Positions 12,031 to 24,310 of a stretch of DNA of 64,000 nucleotides are shown piece by piece. The notes under the pieces are model-generated. The model was not told where the DNA came from. It saw only the letters and a program-made list of their open reading frames with translations, and did no database searches. Each line of letters starts with the position of its first letter. Position 1 is the stretch's first letter. Location: NCBI GenBank assembly GCA_003550325.1, contig QKWP01000002.1, positions 448,393 to 512,392 of the forward strand, written 5' to 3'. This DNA comes from Gigaspora rosea (lineage: Eukaryota; Glomeromycota; Glomeromycetes; Diversisporales; Gigasporaceae). The position numbers and the translations under genes are program-made.

Positions 12031-12599
12031 ATTATATAATAAATATGGTTTTAGTAGTCTAAAATGATGAATTTGATTAGCTAATAATCACATAATTGCA
12101 TTTATAGAGAGAGCATATAGATGGATTTGATTTATTTTAATGTGATAATCTAAGAAATAATCTATATATATTGACATATAAACAATCACGAATTTGTATA
12201 ACTAACCAATTAATTACTGCATGTAATTGATATAATATTGGCTGTGATTAACTTCTAATTGCACATTACTAAATAAAGAAATAAAACAGAGCCATATCTA
12301 ATAAAAATCACTAATTTCCTATCTGATTACTAAATTATTATATAGAGATTTACTTGCATCAAATCTATCTATATGGTTTTTATAAATAGACCAAACAATT
12401 AGCATGCAATTGCAGAATTAAGAATATGCATTTATTTATAAGTTCTATTACAGGGCTAGTCATCTATCTACATTTAGAGAAGTAAAGAGTTATATTTAGA
12501 AAGGCCTGATTGTATAATATTTTTTTATAATAAATAATAAATATACAAATACTTTTATAATTATTCATGATTGTTATCTTGTTTCTATTTGATTTATGG
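12031..12599. other. A+T-rich stretch, no gene seen
   Basis: No convincing open frame, tandem repeat or long inverted repeat. Confidence 0.45.
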
Positions 12600-13575
12600 C
12601 TAGGTGCTAGGAAAAGGGCTGAAAATGACAACAAAAAAGATCTTTAGAAAATCAATTTTTATATTATAAATTACATAATAAATCATAAGAAAATACAAAC
12701 TTTAAAGAGTTATACTACAAGATTTTATTAATACAACTACTTTTGTATTTTAATTGAAAATGATTCTAATTTTAGGGTACTGCTATTTACACTATGGTTT
12801 TTGCTATTTGCACCATGGATTTTATGTAACATTAGATTATCAATCAACCTTTTCTATTTGCACCATAGTATAGTTACACAAAAATCGAAAAATCTTATTT
12901 TGCACCCCTACATGTTGTTAATCTACAAAAAAAGATGAGTTTTATTAGTACAACATGAAATAGTCCAAGGTTATACAAAATTGCGAAAATTTGGCCCACA
13001 TTATGTTAAGGCCTTAAAAATTAGGGTAAGGGTTGGCCCGCATTATAAAATTAAGGTTAGGTTGGCCCGCATTATTAGATTAGGTTACCAAAATAAGACT
13101 TGTATAATGTTATATAACATTAACAGCACGAATAACTGTTAATCTACAAAAAAAGGTGCAACATGAAAATAGCCCAAAGTTACACAAAATTGCAAAAATC
13201 TGGCCTGCATTATGTTAAGGCCTTAAAAAATTAGGGTAAGGGTTGGCCCAAATTATAAAATTAGGGTTAGGGTTGGCCCGCAGTATAAAATTAGGTTAGC
13301 AGGCCTACTAGATTACCAAATAAGATTTGTATAATATTACATAACATTAACGGCACGAATAACTGTTAATTTACAAAAAAAGTTGAAATTTTATTGGTGC
13401 AACTTATATTATCATGGTGCAAATAGAGAAGGTTGATTGATGATCTAATGTTACACAAAATCCATGGTGCAAATAGCAAAAACCATGGTGTAAATAGCAG
13501 TACCCTAATTTTATTCTAAATTGATTTATGTAAAAAAACCTCTTTTGAAAAAATTGCACTTTTTCTAGCACCTAG
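12600..13575. mobile_element. outer inverted-repeat element around a nested element
   Basis: The end CTAGGTGCTAGGAAAA near 12600 faces TTTTCTAGCACCTAG near 13575. The element at 12774-13506 sits inside it. Without the nested part it would be about 240 bp. The ends resemble hAT termini (TAGGTG), but no 8-bp duplication is visible. Confidence 0.6.
12774..13506. mobile_element. 733-bp inverted-repeat element with internal tandem duplication
   Basis: The ends AGGGTACTGCTATTTAC and its complement are flanked by AATTTT on both sides (12768-12773 and 13507-13512). Terminal repeats extend for about 100 bp. The middle is a tandem duplication of about 220 bp (near 12915-13130 and 13135-13370), each copy with GGTTGGCCCGCA-like phrases and telomere-like ATTAGGGTTAGGG. 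Nothing is encoded. Confidence 0.8.
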
Positions 13576-14407
13576 CTCTTATAATCATAATATTTGTGTT
13601 TTTTTTATATAAATTAATTTTGAACTAGTCTTAATTTTTGGACCAAAAACTATTTGGACTAATTTAAAAAACTAATATATGTGTTCAAAATTATGCTACC
13701 TTTTTTGGCCAAAAAATTACACAAAAAATCGTAAAGTAGCTTATTTTTGAAATATTGAGTTTTTTAAAAAAAATTAAAAATGTACTAATAAAAAGTTGTC
13801 CAAATGTTACCAAATTTTTACTATAAGTGTATTTTGATGCACTAAACAACTTTACTTAATCAAACTTTTGAAGTTTACTTAGTAAAAAAAGTTTTATATA
13901 TAGCAACTGCTACCGATTTTTTTAAGATTTTTAAAAAAATTAGAAGGGTAGCTTATTTTAGATAGTAGCTTATTTTTAGACATATATGGTAGTCTGAACT
14001 ATTGTTAATATTTCTAGTCTGGACTAACTGTATAAGTACTGCAAAAACCCAATGAAGTAATCAAAAAGAATCCAAAATATATATAGATAGGTCAGATATT
14101 AGTTTGCTTATTTTTGGTTTTTTATATATGGTAGATCTTTTTTATTTATAGTAAATATTTGCTTATTTTTGAGATTTTTGCAGATTTTACTATTTTTATT
14201 AATTTATAATAAATCTGATCTATTTTAGGGATTTTGTTAAAGAGCAGAAGATCAAAAGGTTTAAATAATAGACAATTTCTATAGTTGGGTTGCAGGTATA
14301 GTAGCTAGTGTAGAACCTTAGAGTGAATTATTTAAATTAGATACCAAAAGTGTATGTATAGCTAGTTGTATTCTTATTCAAATGTAATTTTTAATAAGTA
14401 AAATATA
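13576..14407. other. A+T-rich DNA with diverged TAGCTTATTTT repeats
   Basis: Copies of GTAGCTTATTTTTG near 13735, 13950 and 13965 look like old members of the CCCGAAAATAAGCTAC element family. One GCACTAAACAACTTTACTTA near 13850 is a diverged copy of the shared palindrome motif. No gene was recognised. Confidence 0.5.
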
Positions 14408-15663
14408 TAGGCTGATTCACGGAATTGCTGATATCTCAATCTGATTAGAACAATTTAGCTACCAAAATGTTCGTCTCGATGAGACGATTCTAATAAGCAC
14501 AAAATTGCTAAAATCCAATTACAGAATCCTAAGAACGCTCAAGTTTTGTACAATTTTAATAGTATTTTTTTAAATTACTATGAAAACACCTTTAACGTTA
14601 AATACTTGTAATTTACTAATTTATTTTGGGCGATTTAGCACCAAAATGATTACCTTGATGCAACAATTCTAACAAGCCCAAAATTATTTAACTCTGATCA
14701 CAGGAATCTGATATTGTTAAGGATTAGTATGATGTATACAATCAACTAACAAATGGGTTTTACATATAAAAACCTATTTCTCAGTTGATTGTCTACATCG
14801 TACTGATCCTTAACAATCGCAGGTTCCTGTGATCAGAATTAAATGATTTTGGGCTTGTTAGAATTGTCGCATCGAGGTGATCATTTTGGTGACTAAATCA
14901 CCTAAAATAGATTAGTAGATCACAAGTTATTTAATATTTAAGGCATTTTTATAGTAATTCAAAAAAATACTATTAAAATTGTACAAAACTTGAATGTTCT
15001 TGGGATCCTGTGATTGGATTTTAGCGATTTTGCACTTGGGGGCATCCATAAATAACGTTATGTACCCCCTTATAGTAGCGCTGAACCCCCCTCTACTATA
15101 TAAAAAATTTTTTCAAAATCCGTATGTTTATATATAAAATTTTACAAAAACTTGAATATATTATGATCCAGTGGTCCAATCTGGATGATTTGGTACCATT
15201 CGATTCGTCTCTATGAGACGAATCCAATGGTACCAAAATCATTTCATTTGGATTACTGTATCACATTTTATTAACGAAATACTATTGATTTTATAGTAAT
15301 TTTATAAGAAAACATAATAACCAATAGTATTTCGTTAATAAAATGTGACCCAGTGGTCCAAATTGGATGATTTTTGGTACCATTCAAATTCTTTCCTCAA
15401 GGCGATTCGAATGGTACCAAAATCATCCAACTTGGACCACTGAGTCAAGTTTTAGACAAATTTTAATAAAAAATTGCGTTATATTGGGGGACCCCCCTAC
15501 ATAGTGGAAAATCGTTATACTTTGGGGAACCCCCCTCAAACATAACGTTATTTATGGATGCCTCCTTGTTAGAATTGTCTCATCGAGACGAACATTATAG
15601 TAGCTAAATGATCCTAATTAGGTCAATAGATCAAAAATATTAGCAATTCTATGAATCGGCCTA
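14408..15663. mobile_element. palindromic element carrying the GTCTC/GAGAC module
   Basis: The ends TAGGCTGATTCACGG and CCGATTCATAGAA-type complements are flanked by TA. The arms meet near 14763. Each arm has two module copies: one around GTTCGTCTCGATGAGACGA near 14470 and a diverged one near 14650, with mirrored copies near 14870 and 15580. Shared phrases are TTAGCTACCAAAATG, AACAAGCCCAAAAT and TCCAATYACAG. A second palindrome is inserted in the right arm. Confidence 0.75.
15038..15564. mobile_element. 527-bp palindrome inserted in the right arm
   Basis: The ends GGGGGCATCCATAAATAACG and its near-complement are flanked by CTT (15035-15037 and 15565-15567; a 2-bp TT duplication is also possible). 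The interior again has a GTCTC...GAGAC core between ATTGGATGATTTTGG and CCAAAATCATCC, and GACCCAGTGGTCC phrases. It shares the module but not the ends with its host element. Confidence 0.75.
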
Positions 15664-16410
15664 TATATTAAAATCCTATATCCAATATCAGGTATATTGA
15701 AACTAAAAAAAAATAAAAAAATAAAAGTTCTATAAATAAACCAAAATTTTTTACTTCAAGTTCATTTTGTAAATCATTTTGTTATATAATTAGCTTTGGC
15801 AACTTATAGTATATATCTATTTAAAAATCAAATAAAAAATTTTAAAATTTTTGTTTTTTTAATAAAAAATACCTATATTAAAAAAATATTAAATACTATA
15901 GGAGTTTGTTAACTGGATTGAAAAAAAATACAATACAAATTGAAATAAAAGATCAAGATTTTATTAATATTTGCCAATGATGTCTTAATGATTATAATAA
16001 AGTTTGAAGTAAAGGTTTCACTTTATAATGTTTATTTAATGTGATGATAATTCTTCAGCATGCTATACTTTTGAATTGTTTAAGAACTTAACATACAAAG
16101 AACCTGTTAATATCCAAGTATTTAGCAATTACTCTAACTAACAAGCTTTCTAAGTTCTTTTCAACTATTTTTTAATGAATATGTTTTGAAATATACATTT
16201 ATAATACTATGTAATACCAAGATTGATTTTAGCCAAATAGACTTAAGCAAATTTTTTTAGAGTGGTCCAGAAATTATAAAAACAGCTATAATGAGAACAA
16301 AAAAATGCCAGGAAAGCAATTTTTAATTGCTAAAACTTCTGACTAAACACGGATTCGAGTTAGAAATATATATATTATTAGTTTAATGCACAGTTTTGTG
16401 TGTCTAAAGT
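15664..16410. other. A+T-rich stretch, no gene seen
   Basis: No coding signal. A few short A or T runs only. Confidence 0.45.
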
Positions 16411-16418
16411 GCAATAAC

Positions 16419-17909
16419 TAGTGCTCCTAGGTCCGGTCCGGGTCAGGTCCAGGATCAGACCAGACTCAGACTTTAAATTTTACTAATTTCAGACTTCAGA
16501 CCAGACTCAGACTCAACTATGAGTCCGGTCTGGGTCTGGTCCGAAGTCTGCAGACTGGTCTGAGTCTGAATATAATTATATGTATTTTTTGGCGCTGAAC
16601 AAGTTTACTTAGTGCATTTTGTAAGAATTAATTAGTAAAATTTTATGAATCATAAGATTTTATAGAATTTTATTAATAAAATTCTATAAAATCTTATAAT
16701 TCGCAAATTTTTATTAATTAATTCTAACAAAATGCACTAAGTAAACTTGTTCAGCACCTAAAAATGTATTAAAACGGCTGGTTTGTTTTTATTTTACTTG
16801 AAATTTAGAGATTTGATGCACAATTTTGGAGTTTTGATCAAAAAAGACAAATTTTAACATCTTATCTCCAAATTTCAAGTAAAATAAAAACAACCCTGCC
16901 GATTTAATGTATTTTTAGGTGCTGAACAAGTTTACTTAGTGCATTTTGTTAGAATTAATTAATAAAAATTTGTGAATTATAAGATTTTATAGAATTTTAT
17001 TAATAAAATTCTATAAAATCTTATGATTCACAAAATTTTACTAATTATTTCTAAATTAATGCACTAAGTAAACTTGTTCAACACCTAAAAATACATTAAA
17101 TCGGCAGGGTTGTTTTTATTTTACTTGAAATTTGGAGAAAAGATGCTTAAATTTGACTTTTTTGATCAAAAATCCAAAATTATGCATCTTTTCTCCAAAT
17201 TTCAAGTAAAATAAAAACAACCCTGCCGATTTAATGTATTTTTAGGTGCTGAACAAGTTTACTTAGTGCATTTTGTTAGAATTAATTAATAAAAATTTGT
17301 GAATTATAAGATTTTATAGAATTTTATTAATAAAATTCTATAAAATCTTATGATTCACAAAATTTTACTAATTAATTCTAACTTAATGCACTAAGTAAAC
17401 TTGTTCAGCACCTAAAAATACATTAAATCGGCAGTGTTGTTTTTATTTTACTTGAAATTAGGAGATAAGATGTTAAAATTTGACTTTTTTGATCAAAAAT
17501 CCAAAATTGTGCATCAAATCTCTAAATTCAAGTAAAATAAAAGCAAATAAGCCGTTTTAATACATTTTTAGGTGCTGAACAAGTTTACTTATGCATTTTG
17601 TTAGAATTAATTAATAAAAATTTGTGAATTATAAGATTTTTTAGAATTTTACTAATAAAATTCTATAAAATCTTATGTTTCATAAAATTTTACTAATTTA
17701 TTCTAACAAAATGCACTAAGTAAACTTGTTTAGCACCAAAAAAATACATATAAATATATTTGGACTCAGACCAGTCTGCAGACTTCGGACCAGACCCAGA
17801 CCAGACTCAGACTTGACTAAAAAGTCTGAATATAAAAGTCTGAGTCCGGTCCGAAAATCAGACCAAACTCAGACTTGACTAAGTTCAAGTCCGGTCCGTA
17901 GGAGCACTA
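16419..17909. mobile_element. hAT-like non-autonomous element, palindrome array (4+3 units)
   Basis: Same family as 9207-10390: ends TAGTGCTCCTA and TAGGAGCACTA, with an exact 8-bp duplication GCAATAAC (16411-16418 and 17910-17917). The interior has four P1 palindromes (near 16593, 16918, 17247 and 17574) alternating with three P2 palindromes. Subterminal AGTCTGAGTCTGG repeats are present at both ends. It has one P1 and one P2 more than its sister copy. No transposase. Confidence 0.9.
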
Positions 17910-17917
17910 GCAATAAC

Positions 17918-19029
17918 AACTAAGATCTAATTTCATTTTTTTGATGTGATACAAATCAAAACAATACAATGTATCAAAAATGTAACAATTTTATGCATGT
18001 AGACAGACACCAAATACAAAAGTTACATATTTGATATTGCTATTATTAATGCATCAAAAATGTAACTTATGTATCATCGTGTGTAAATATATAAAGTTCT
18101 CTGCTAATGAGGAAAATTTATTTTTATTGGTTGTTTATTTCTATTGAAAAACCAATGTTACACAGATTATTTATATTGTTTACAATAGAGAAATGAACCT
18201 GTAAATAGCAAAAAAATTTTTTTCATAATTAAGTCTGTCTGAAATTTTGCGAATTTATAATTTGAAAACGTTTTTTTTTATATAAGCATTTGGGATCGAA
18301 TGGGATCGAATGTTTCCACCAATTTTAATTAGAGACGATTTTGACAATAGTAGTATTTAATATAAAGCCATTATATTAAGTTTTTATCGTTTAAAGCGAA
18401 ATGACCAAGATAAAATAACATGCTTTTTGACGTCAAAGTATTGAACTTCACGTGAGCAATATGTTATCGTGAAAGATGCAAAGATTATCAAATGCTATAT
18501 AGAGTTGTGAGTGTAACGATAGCGGGTATCGATATACAAATTAGTCTTTAATTTCGACCAATCAGAATTACTGATAATCAGCCAATAAAAACAAATTTCC
18601 CTCATGCTCTAAGCTCCAAACAATTAAATTGGCATCTGGGTATCTTACAAAACACAAAATAATCAAAGGGGCTTATAAAAGATCTGTTGATATTAGCAAT
18701 TTCTCAAACTGATAAGCATCCTAAATTTTTTTAATTATTTGATAGTGAAAATGCTTTGAAAGTATTATATTTCTGTATTCAAACGGAGATATACGTGTGT
18801 ATAACTGTACATGCTAAAAGTCAATCTTTGTATTAGTCACCAGATTTTAAATTATCTATACTACCCTCATTTAGCGGACCTCATTAAAACGGATCCCTCA
18901 TCATAACAGAGTAATTCTCTGGAACATTTTAAAATTATCATTATAATACTATAATGCAACAACAGATATTCATCATAACAGACGGAATTTCCAGGAGGGT
19001 GGAGGTATTATGTCGAAATTACGAACTTA
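17918..19029. other. A+T-rich stretch, no gene seen
   Basis: It contains a short direct repeat GGGATCGAAT (near 18292) and an imperfect repeat TATCGATA-like region near 18525. No coding segment was recognised. Confidence 0.45.
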
Positions 19030-19216
19030 CAGCTGTCTTCATAAATTCTGGGACAACCGATAAAAATTGATCAGTCGTATTCGATAAGTTTTTGAATTCA
19101 GTGTTATCTAACTACTGTAATACCAAAAATCCAATTCCGATAACACTGAATCCAAAAACTTATCGAATTCAGCTGAAATAATTGTTATTAGTTGTCCCAG
19201 AATTATGAAACAGCTG
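19030..19216. repeat. 187-bp inverted repeat
   Basis: CAGCTGTCTTCATAAATTCT at the left faces AGAATTATGAAACAGCTG at the right. Inner arms share GGGACAAC and TTCGATAAGTTTTTG. It is probably a MITE. A further half copy of the inner phrase lies near 19250. Confidence 0.65.
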
Positions 19217-19309
19217 TAATCGAATCAGCCGAAAAATTATTTGGCTATTTTATCAGGTGCCCCAGAATTTATGATAATACTGTAGCTGTAAAATTTAAGC
19301 ATAATTGCA

Positions 19310-19474
19310 TTCAAAAACATATTTGACATCTGAAAACATTTTCGGCATCCAAAATATTTTCGGCAGTCGAAATTATTTTCGACATCCAAAAATATTTTCG
19401 GCAGCAGGAATTATTTTTGGCATCCGAAATTGTTTTCAGCAGCCGAATAGTTTTTGGCAGCCGAAATTATTTAC
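19310..19474. repeat. minisatellite of about 19-20 bp, roughly 8 units
   Basis: Degenerate units alternate between GGCATCCGAAATTATTTTC and GGCAGCCGAAATTATTTT, so the array has a dimer-like rhythm. It is non-coding as far as can be seen. Confidence 0.75.
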
Positions 19475-19912
19475 AGCTTAGCGTTAGGCTGCCTATTTTT
19501 ATCAACTGACATTTAAAATGGCTGTGTGCAAAATTCATAAGTTTGATTGAATAATTGTTGAAACTGTGATCTGTTAAACAATTTATATATATATATACGT
19601 CATACGTACGGCTCTACTTGAGGTTGATGAAGTTGACATTCGTTTGTGGTAAAAAAATTACTATATACTTTATAAAACTTTTGTGTATAGTATGAATCCG
19701 AGTGCGTATCATAATATATGTATTAATCAAACTGGAATGTTATAATTTGGCTTAGGCAGTCTGGTATAATGATTGAAAAGTATAAATGCTCTTTAATAAG
19801 TGATATGAATAAAAGACCGGGATTTGTGAATGGTAGTATTTGTTATTAGGTCATTTTTTCATAACTATATGCAAACTAATCTATGTATTATCATTGTAAA
19901 TTGCGTTATATA

Positions 19913-20136
19913 TGCGGTCTGTGCCTTGAAAATGACCTTACGGGACTATGTAAATGTTATAAATAAAAATTTAAATTTCTAGCCATCCAGTAATCCAATT
20001 CAAATAAGCTTTTTATTATTTTGTAGATACAAAATAAAAAATAATAATAATAATAATTTGAATTCGATTATTGGATTTTAATTTTTATTCATAAAATCTA
20101 CATAGTCTCGTAAGGTCATTTACAAGGCACGACCCA
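19913..20136. mobile_element. 224-bp TA-flanked MITE
   Basis: The ends TGCGGTCTGTGCCTTG and CAAGGCACGACCCA are flanked by TA on both sides, fitting Tc1/mariner-type insertion. The end sequence resembles the MITE at 41101-41448 (GGGGTCTTTGCCTTG), so they are likely relatives. The inner arms share GACCTTACGGGACTATGTA. Confidence 0.7.
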
Positions 20137-20289
20137 TATGATTTATATGTTATCACTGCTAATTACTTTTTAAGAAACAAAAAAAAATCTGCAAAATTTC
20201 CAAAATAAATCAGATATAAAATTGCATAAAAGTGTGATTGTATAGAGTCAATTATATTACATTTCTGGCTTAAACGTGACAACGATCTA

Positions 20290-20321
<32 letters not shown>
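20290..20321. repeat. (TTA)n microsatellite
   Basis: About ten uninterrupted TTA/ATT triplets. Confidence 0.9.
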
Positions 20322-20322
<1 letters not shown>

Positions 20323-20678
20323 CTGTAATAGAAACTTTACGCTATAATCATTAAATGATCTTGTTCTATTGATTTTTGAAATGCATATTCTGTAAATTTA
20401 TATTATTGTGTTGCATTTTGGTTACAATCTATAAGTTTGTAGGGATCTTTGTTTATGAGTATATAGCAAATATGTAGTGTATAATTGATAAAGTATGTAT
20501 AGTAGAAATTAAGATAGCATGTATAGTTCGTAAAAAAAATTCTTTAAAAAATTTTATTTATAACCTATACCAACCCTAACATGAAAAAGGACAATATTAG
20601 TGCTTACCCTAACCCTAACTATTAAAAGGGATTACTTATAAAATATCTTTATTTATATTCTTATTTTAGTTATTAATT

Positions 20679-20740
20679 CAATCATACACACGTACAATCA
20701 TACTATCGTACAATCGTACAATCATACAATCATACAATCA
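20679..20740. repeat. 10-bp tandem repeat ATCRTACAATC
   Basis: Units of CAATCATA/CAATCGTA repeat about six times. Confidence 0.7.
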
Positions 20741-20752
20741 TTTGGGGTGTAT

Positions 20753-20896
20753 AAAAATCAAATATTTTTTAATGTTTTTTTTTTTTAAAAAATTTGAACA
20801 AATACTGTATAACTTAAAAACTTAACCAAATTCAATATTGTTTTTTGTTAAGTTAAAATTTAAAAAAAAAACATTAAAAAATATTTGCTTGATTTC
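20753..20896. repeat. 144-bp inverted repeat
   Basis: AAATCAAATATTTTTTAATG at the left faces CATTAAAAAATATTTGCTTG at the right, separated by about 75 bp. It is probably a small MITE. The small open frame at 20838-21035 overlaps it and is not considered a gene. Confidence 0.55.
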
Positions 20897-21292
20897 TATT
20901 AACTCAGCCCATTTGTATATCTATACTTCCATTATTCATTCAATTATTCAAACATCCACATATTCTATTTTTCGCACACTTATACATTCAATTTTTGCAA
21001 ACCCATACGTTCGATTGTTCAATTATCAAACCTAAATCTACACGATCATCTGAACTCTATATGTTAGCTCTTTTCTTTCTTATACCATATTTATGCACTT
21101 TCATATTCATTCAAAGTTACTTTCAAATTCTATTTAATAGTATTCAAATAATGTTAAATCTGTAAATTAAAAATATTAAAAAAAAAAAGATCATTTTTTT
21201 TTTTCATTGTGATAACGAACTTACTTGACCATCTAAATTATTTCCATTAATTAAAAATTAAGCTTCGATTTATCAATTTAAGTGCTTGAGAG

Positions 21293-22258
21293 TAGGGATG
21301 GGAAAATTTTTTATATTCTTACATATTCTTGAATAATTTTACATATTCTCAAATTTCGTTGTGATAAATAATCTATTTAGATACAAATATTATTATCGTT
21401 ATATCAAATAGAAACCTTTCAAATTTAATATTTATTTTTAATAAACCATTGTTTGATTATTGTTATTACAAATACAGATGCCTTTCAAGTTTAATAATAT
21501 TTATTTTTTTAAAAATTCGTGAATATCGTTACTGCAAATACAAATACAGTACAATTAAAATAAAATAAAAATTTTTTCCAGAAATAACCAGTTCTCCAAA
21601 GTTGTCACATGATTATTATTGGTTCTATTATTGCTTGTTATAAGTAATTTGATCGTTAGTATTAAAATTGTCAAGATTTGCAATCGTCTACATTATGTTT
21701 TCTTCTTCAAATTGTTCTAATTCATTATCACTATTATCCATATCATCAAATTGTTCTAATTTATTATCACTATTATCCATATCATCAAATTGTTCTAATT
21801 TATTATCACTATTATCCATATCATCAAATTCGTCATTAGATATTTCTTCAAGACATGTTTCGTTAGACGTTTCGTTAGTTGCATTAACTTGAATAATTAT
21901 TTATTCTTTTTTTTTATTTGAATAATATGGTTTGAATGATTTTTATCTTGACCGAATACATGCCACATTTGTTGCACGTTCATTGTTAAAGGCCAATTTG
22001 ATATTGTATATAAATATGTTATCACGTTCAAACAATCGATCTTTTTATTTAATTCATAAAAAAAACAATTTTATATACAAATAACGTAATCGATAACGTA
22101 ATCGATATATGATGTTTATTCGTAATCGAAGATTCTTACTTAATGACGACCCTAGGACGGTCGTACCTACTTAATAATATAATAATTTATAAAAATATGT
22201 AAGTTAAGGGTTAAATTTTAGCCATTCGATTACATAATTATTACTTTGCCCATCCCTA
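21293..22258 (-). mobile_element. hAT-like remnant with an acidic repeat peptide
   Basis: Ends TAGGGATGGG and CCCATCCCTA are of the hAT type, but flanking 8-mers do not match (CTTGAGAG and CCATAAAC), so it is old or rearranged. On the minus strand, 21670-21890 reads an acidic peptide with three copies of DDMDNSDNKLEQF. Upstream, near 21950-22000, a reading with NWPLTMNVQQMW is possibly coding. No DDE catalytic core is visible. It could be the N-terminal end of a dead transposase; this is an inference. Confidence 0.45.
21709..21825. repeat. three 39-bp tandem repeats
   Basis: Exact or nearly exact units starting AATTGTTCTAATTTATTATC, in frame with the minus-strand acidic peptide (13 codons per unit). 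Confidence 0.9.
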
Positions 22259-22539
22259 CCATAAACACAATGTTTGGGCTTTTCTTACCAAATTGACTTC
22301 CATTACGCATGTTCATGTGCCGCATTTTCGTTCACGCATTCGCTTTTTAGTTTGTGAACCCACATACTGTATTATTATGCACTTATCAAATAATCACCTG
22401 CGTATTATTAAAATTAGCGTTACAATATTATCCTCATATCCTCAACGTTAGATCGTTTGTTTTTGTTACTTAAATTAATAAAAATTTATTAAAAAAAAAG
22501 TTAAACCTATCTCGGATCATACCTCAGATCATATTTAGA

Positions 22540-22814
22540 TGCTTATTTGAGCAGGTAATACAAACTCCTGAAGAGGAAATAGACAATCGGAGAGTGCAAA
22601 TTAGAACACGTGCAAAGAAAAAAAAAGCGAACAACTAGTGTTTTAAATCGATCTTGGTCACTAATTAAAAAATGACGGGAATGAAATTTTACATATAGTA
22701 AACGTTGATCTAATCCCATCCTCTAAAGTTAAGGCTCTAACCCTAAATTGTTATCTCATACACACAAAATTCTATTTCTTTTTTGGTTTGTATTACCCAC
22801 GCAAATAAGTAAAA
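22540..22814. mobile_element. 275-bp inverted-repeat element
   Basis: CTTATTTGAGCAGGTAATAC near 22541 faces GTATTACCCACGCAAATAAG near 22788-22810. It appears to be a MITE that joins or cuts the coding-like segment to its right. Confidence 0.55.
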
Positions 22815-23020
22815 GCCAATCAAAATGAACTCCTTCAGTGCTTGAGTCAAATATGACCAAATCATAATGCTTTACTATTAAACATAATATACCTATAGCT
22901 TTGGAGAAATCCTCTGAAAATTCTAGTTCTTCAAGCCAATAATACTTATTGGTTTTGTATCCAAAAAAAATAAAATCGCCTAGAGAAGATACACCATCTC
23001 AATATATTGACAATGCTGTG
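22815..23020 (-). pseudogene. possible gene fragment of unknown function
   Basis: The minus strand keeps an open frame of about 65 codons with normal-looking composition, including the phrases FFGYKTNKYYWLEELEF and SEDFSKAIGILCLIV. I do not recognise the family. The frame runs into the MITE at 22540-22814. No start codon or splice sites could be placed, so this is either an exon or a broken copy. Confidence 0.3.
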
Positions 23021-24310
23021 ATATCGATTTTGCTAACTATCTGGAAACAAACTTAATTTTCGATCTTTAAAATAACTTGTTCTTAATGAGACTTTTAATT
23101 AGCATTAGCTCAAAATAGCCAAACTTCCTCAAGTCTTCGAACGACTTGGGTTTATTATAGTTGTTTAATATAGTTAAATTAAACTAATCAATTTAAATAG
23201 AAAGTTAATAAACATGATCAGATGGCGGCAGTATAGCATATAAATATGGCATTAGAGAGCTTTGGCATTGCAATAATACGGAATTATTGCTATATGATTT
23301 ACGGCAATACGCTTTACAACTTTACAGTTTCAAGACTTTATATGTAATTAATTATGAAATATACCATAGAGCGTAATTCAAAAATTGCATGATTTCTATC
23401 GCACAGTACCCTGCGTCTTATTCAACAACTTCATTTTTAAAATTGAACGAGTACTATTCACGAACCCACATCTCGTTGGTGGGAAAGAGGATGCTTTGTT
23501 GTAAGATACTATCTTGGGGATTGATACGTATTGTTTCACCAACAATCACTTCATTTCACCTACACTCATTTTACCGACAAGTTTTTTTAAAAAAAAATTG
23601 CATTAACCTTAACTTTAATTCTAAACCTGACCCTAACGACAATGACTATAATTACTTTATCAGTGAAATGATTGTTAGTGAAATAATTGTCGATGAAATA
23701 AACTTGTCAGTGAAACAAGATGAGTTGCTTTTCGATGAAATGAATGGAACCGCTTGGGGATACCGTACGTAAGTATGTATATATCAGATATGCTTATAAG
23801 TGGGTCTGCAAGTGCAAGGCATTGGCATTATGTGTCGGGCACGGGCACAAACATTAATACCATGCCCGACATTTGCAGGACCTTATTTATAGTGTCAGAT
23901 CAATTAATCAATTATAAATAATTAGAACTTCGAATATAGCCTATTGGCGCTTAGCGCAAATACGTTGCGCAGCTACCCTATTTTTTATTTAGTTCAACAG
24001 GAAAAAATGTACATAATCTTGTTGCTTAAGAATTAGCTAAAGCTTAGGGTGTAATAATGGATTTATTAGTTTAATCCACCGGACATCCATTAAATATTAT
24101 ATGAAAACGGATAATGAATCCTAGTTCACGAATTAGCGGATATAATCCGTGACTTTCAAGTGCATAAAAGTTAAGTAATCGTAATAAAAATGTATTAATC
24201 ATAAATAAAAATGATATATATATTTATCTATAACTTCCTATTCATAACTATTTGATGACCATATAAGATATATATGATAAAAGTAAATATATATTATATT
24301 AAACATGTAC
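23021..24310. other. no confirmed gene; direct-repeat-bounded segment
   Basis: CTTGGGGAT occurs at 23513-23521 and again at 23753-23761, with internal GTGAAATGATTGTTAGTG-type repeats between, which suggests a small inserted element. The 127-residue open frame at 23389-23772 lies over this and its sequence looks unlike a conserved protein. The rest is A+T-rich. Confidence 0.4.

Noticed and set aside
19310-19474. Possible CRISPR-like array
   Set aside because: Units of 19-20 bp are directly adjacent and degenerate, with no unique spacers. It is a minisatellite in a eukaryotic context.
21293-22258. Confident hAT call from TAGGGATGGG ends
   Set aside because: The 8-bp flanks do not match and no catalytic domain is visible, so it is only kept as a remnant with low confidence.
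23389-23772. 127-residue open frame as a gene
   Set aside because: It crosses a segment bounded by CTTGGGGAT direct repeats, has internal nucleotide repeats and no recognisable domain.
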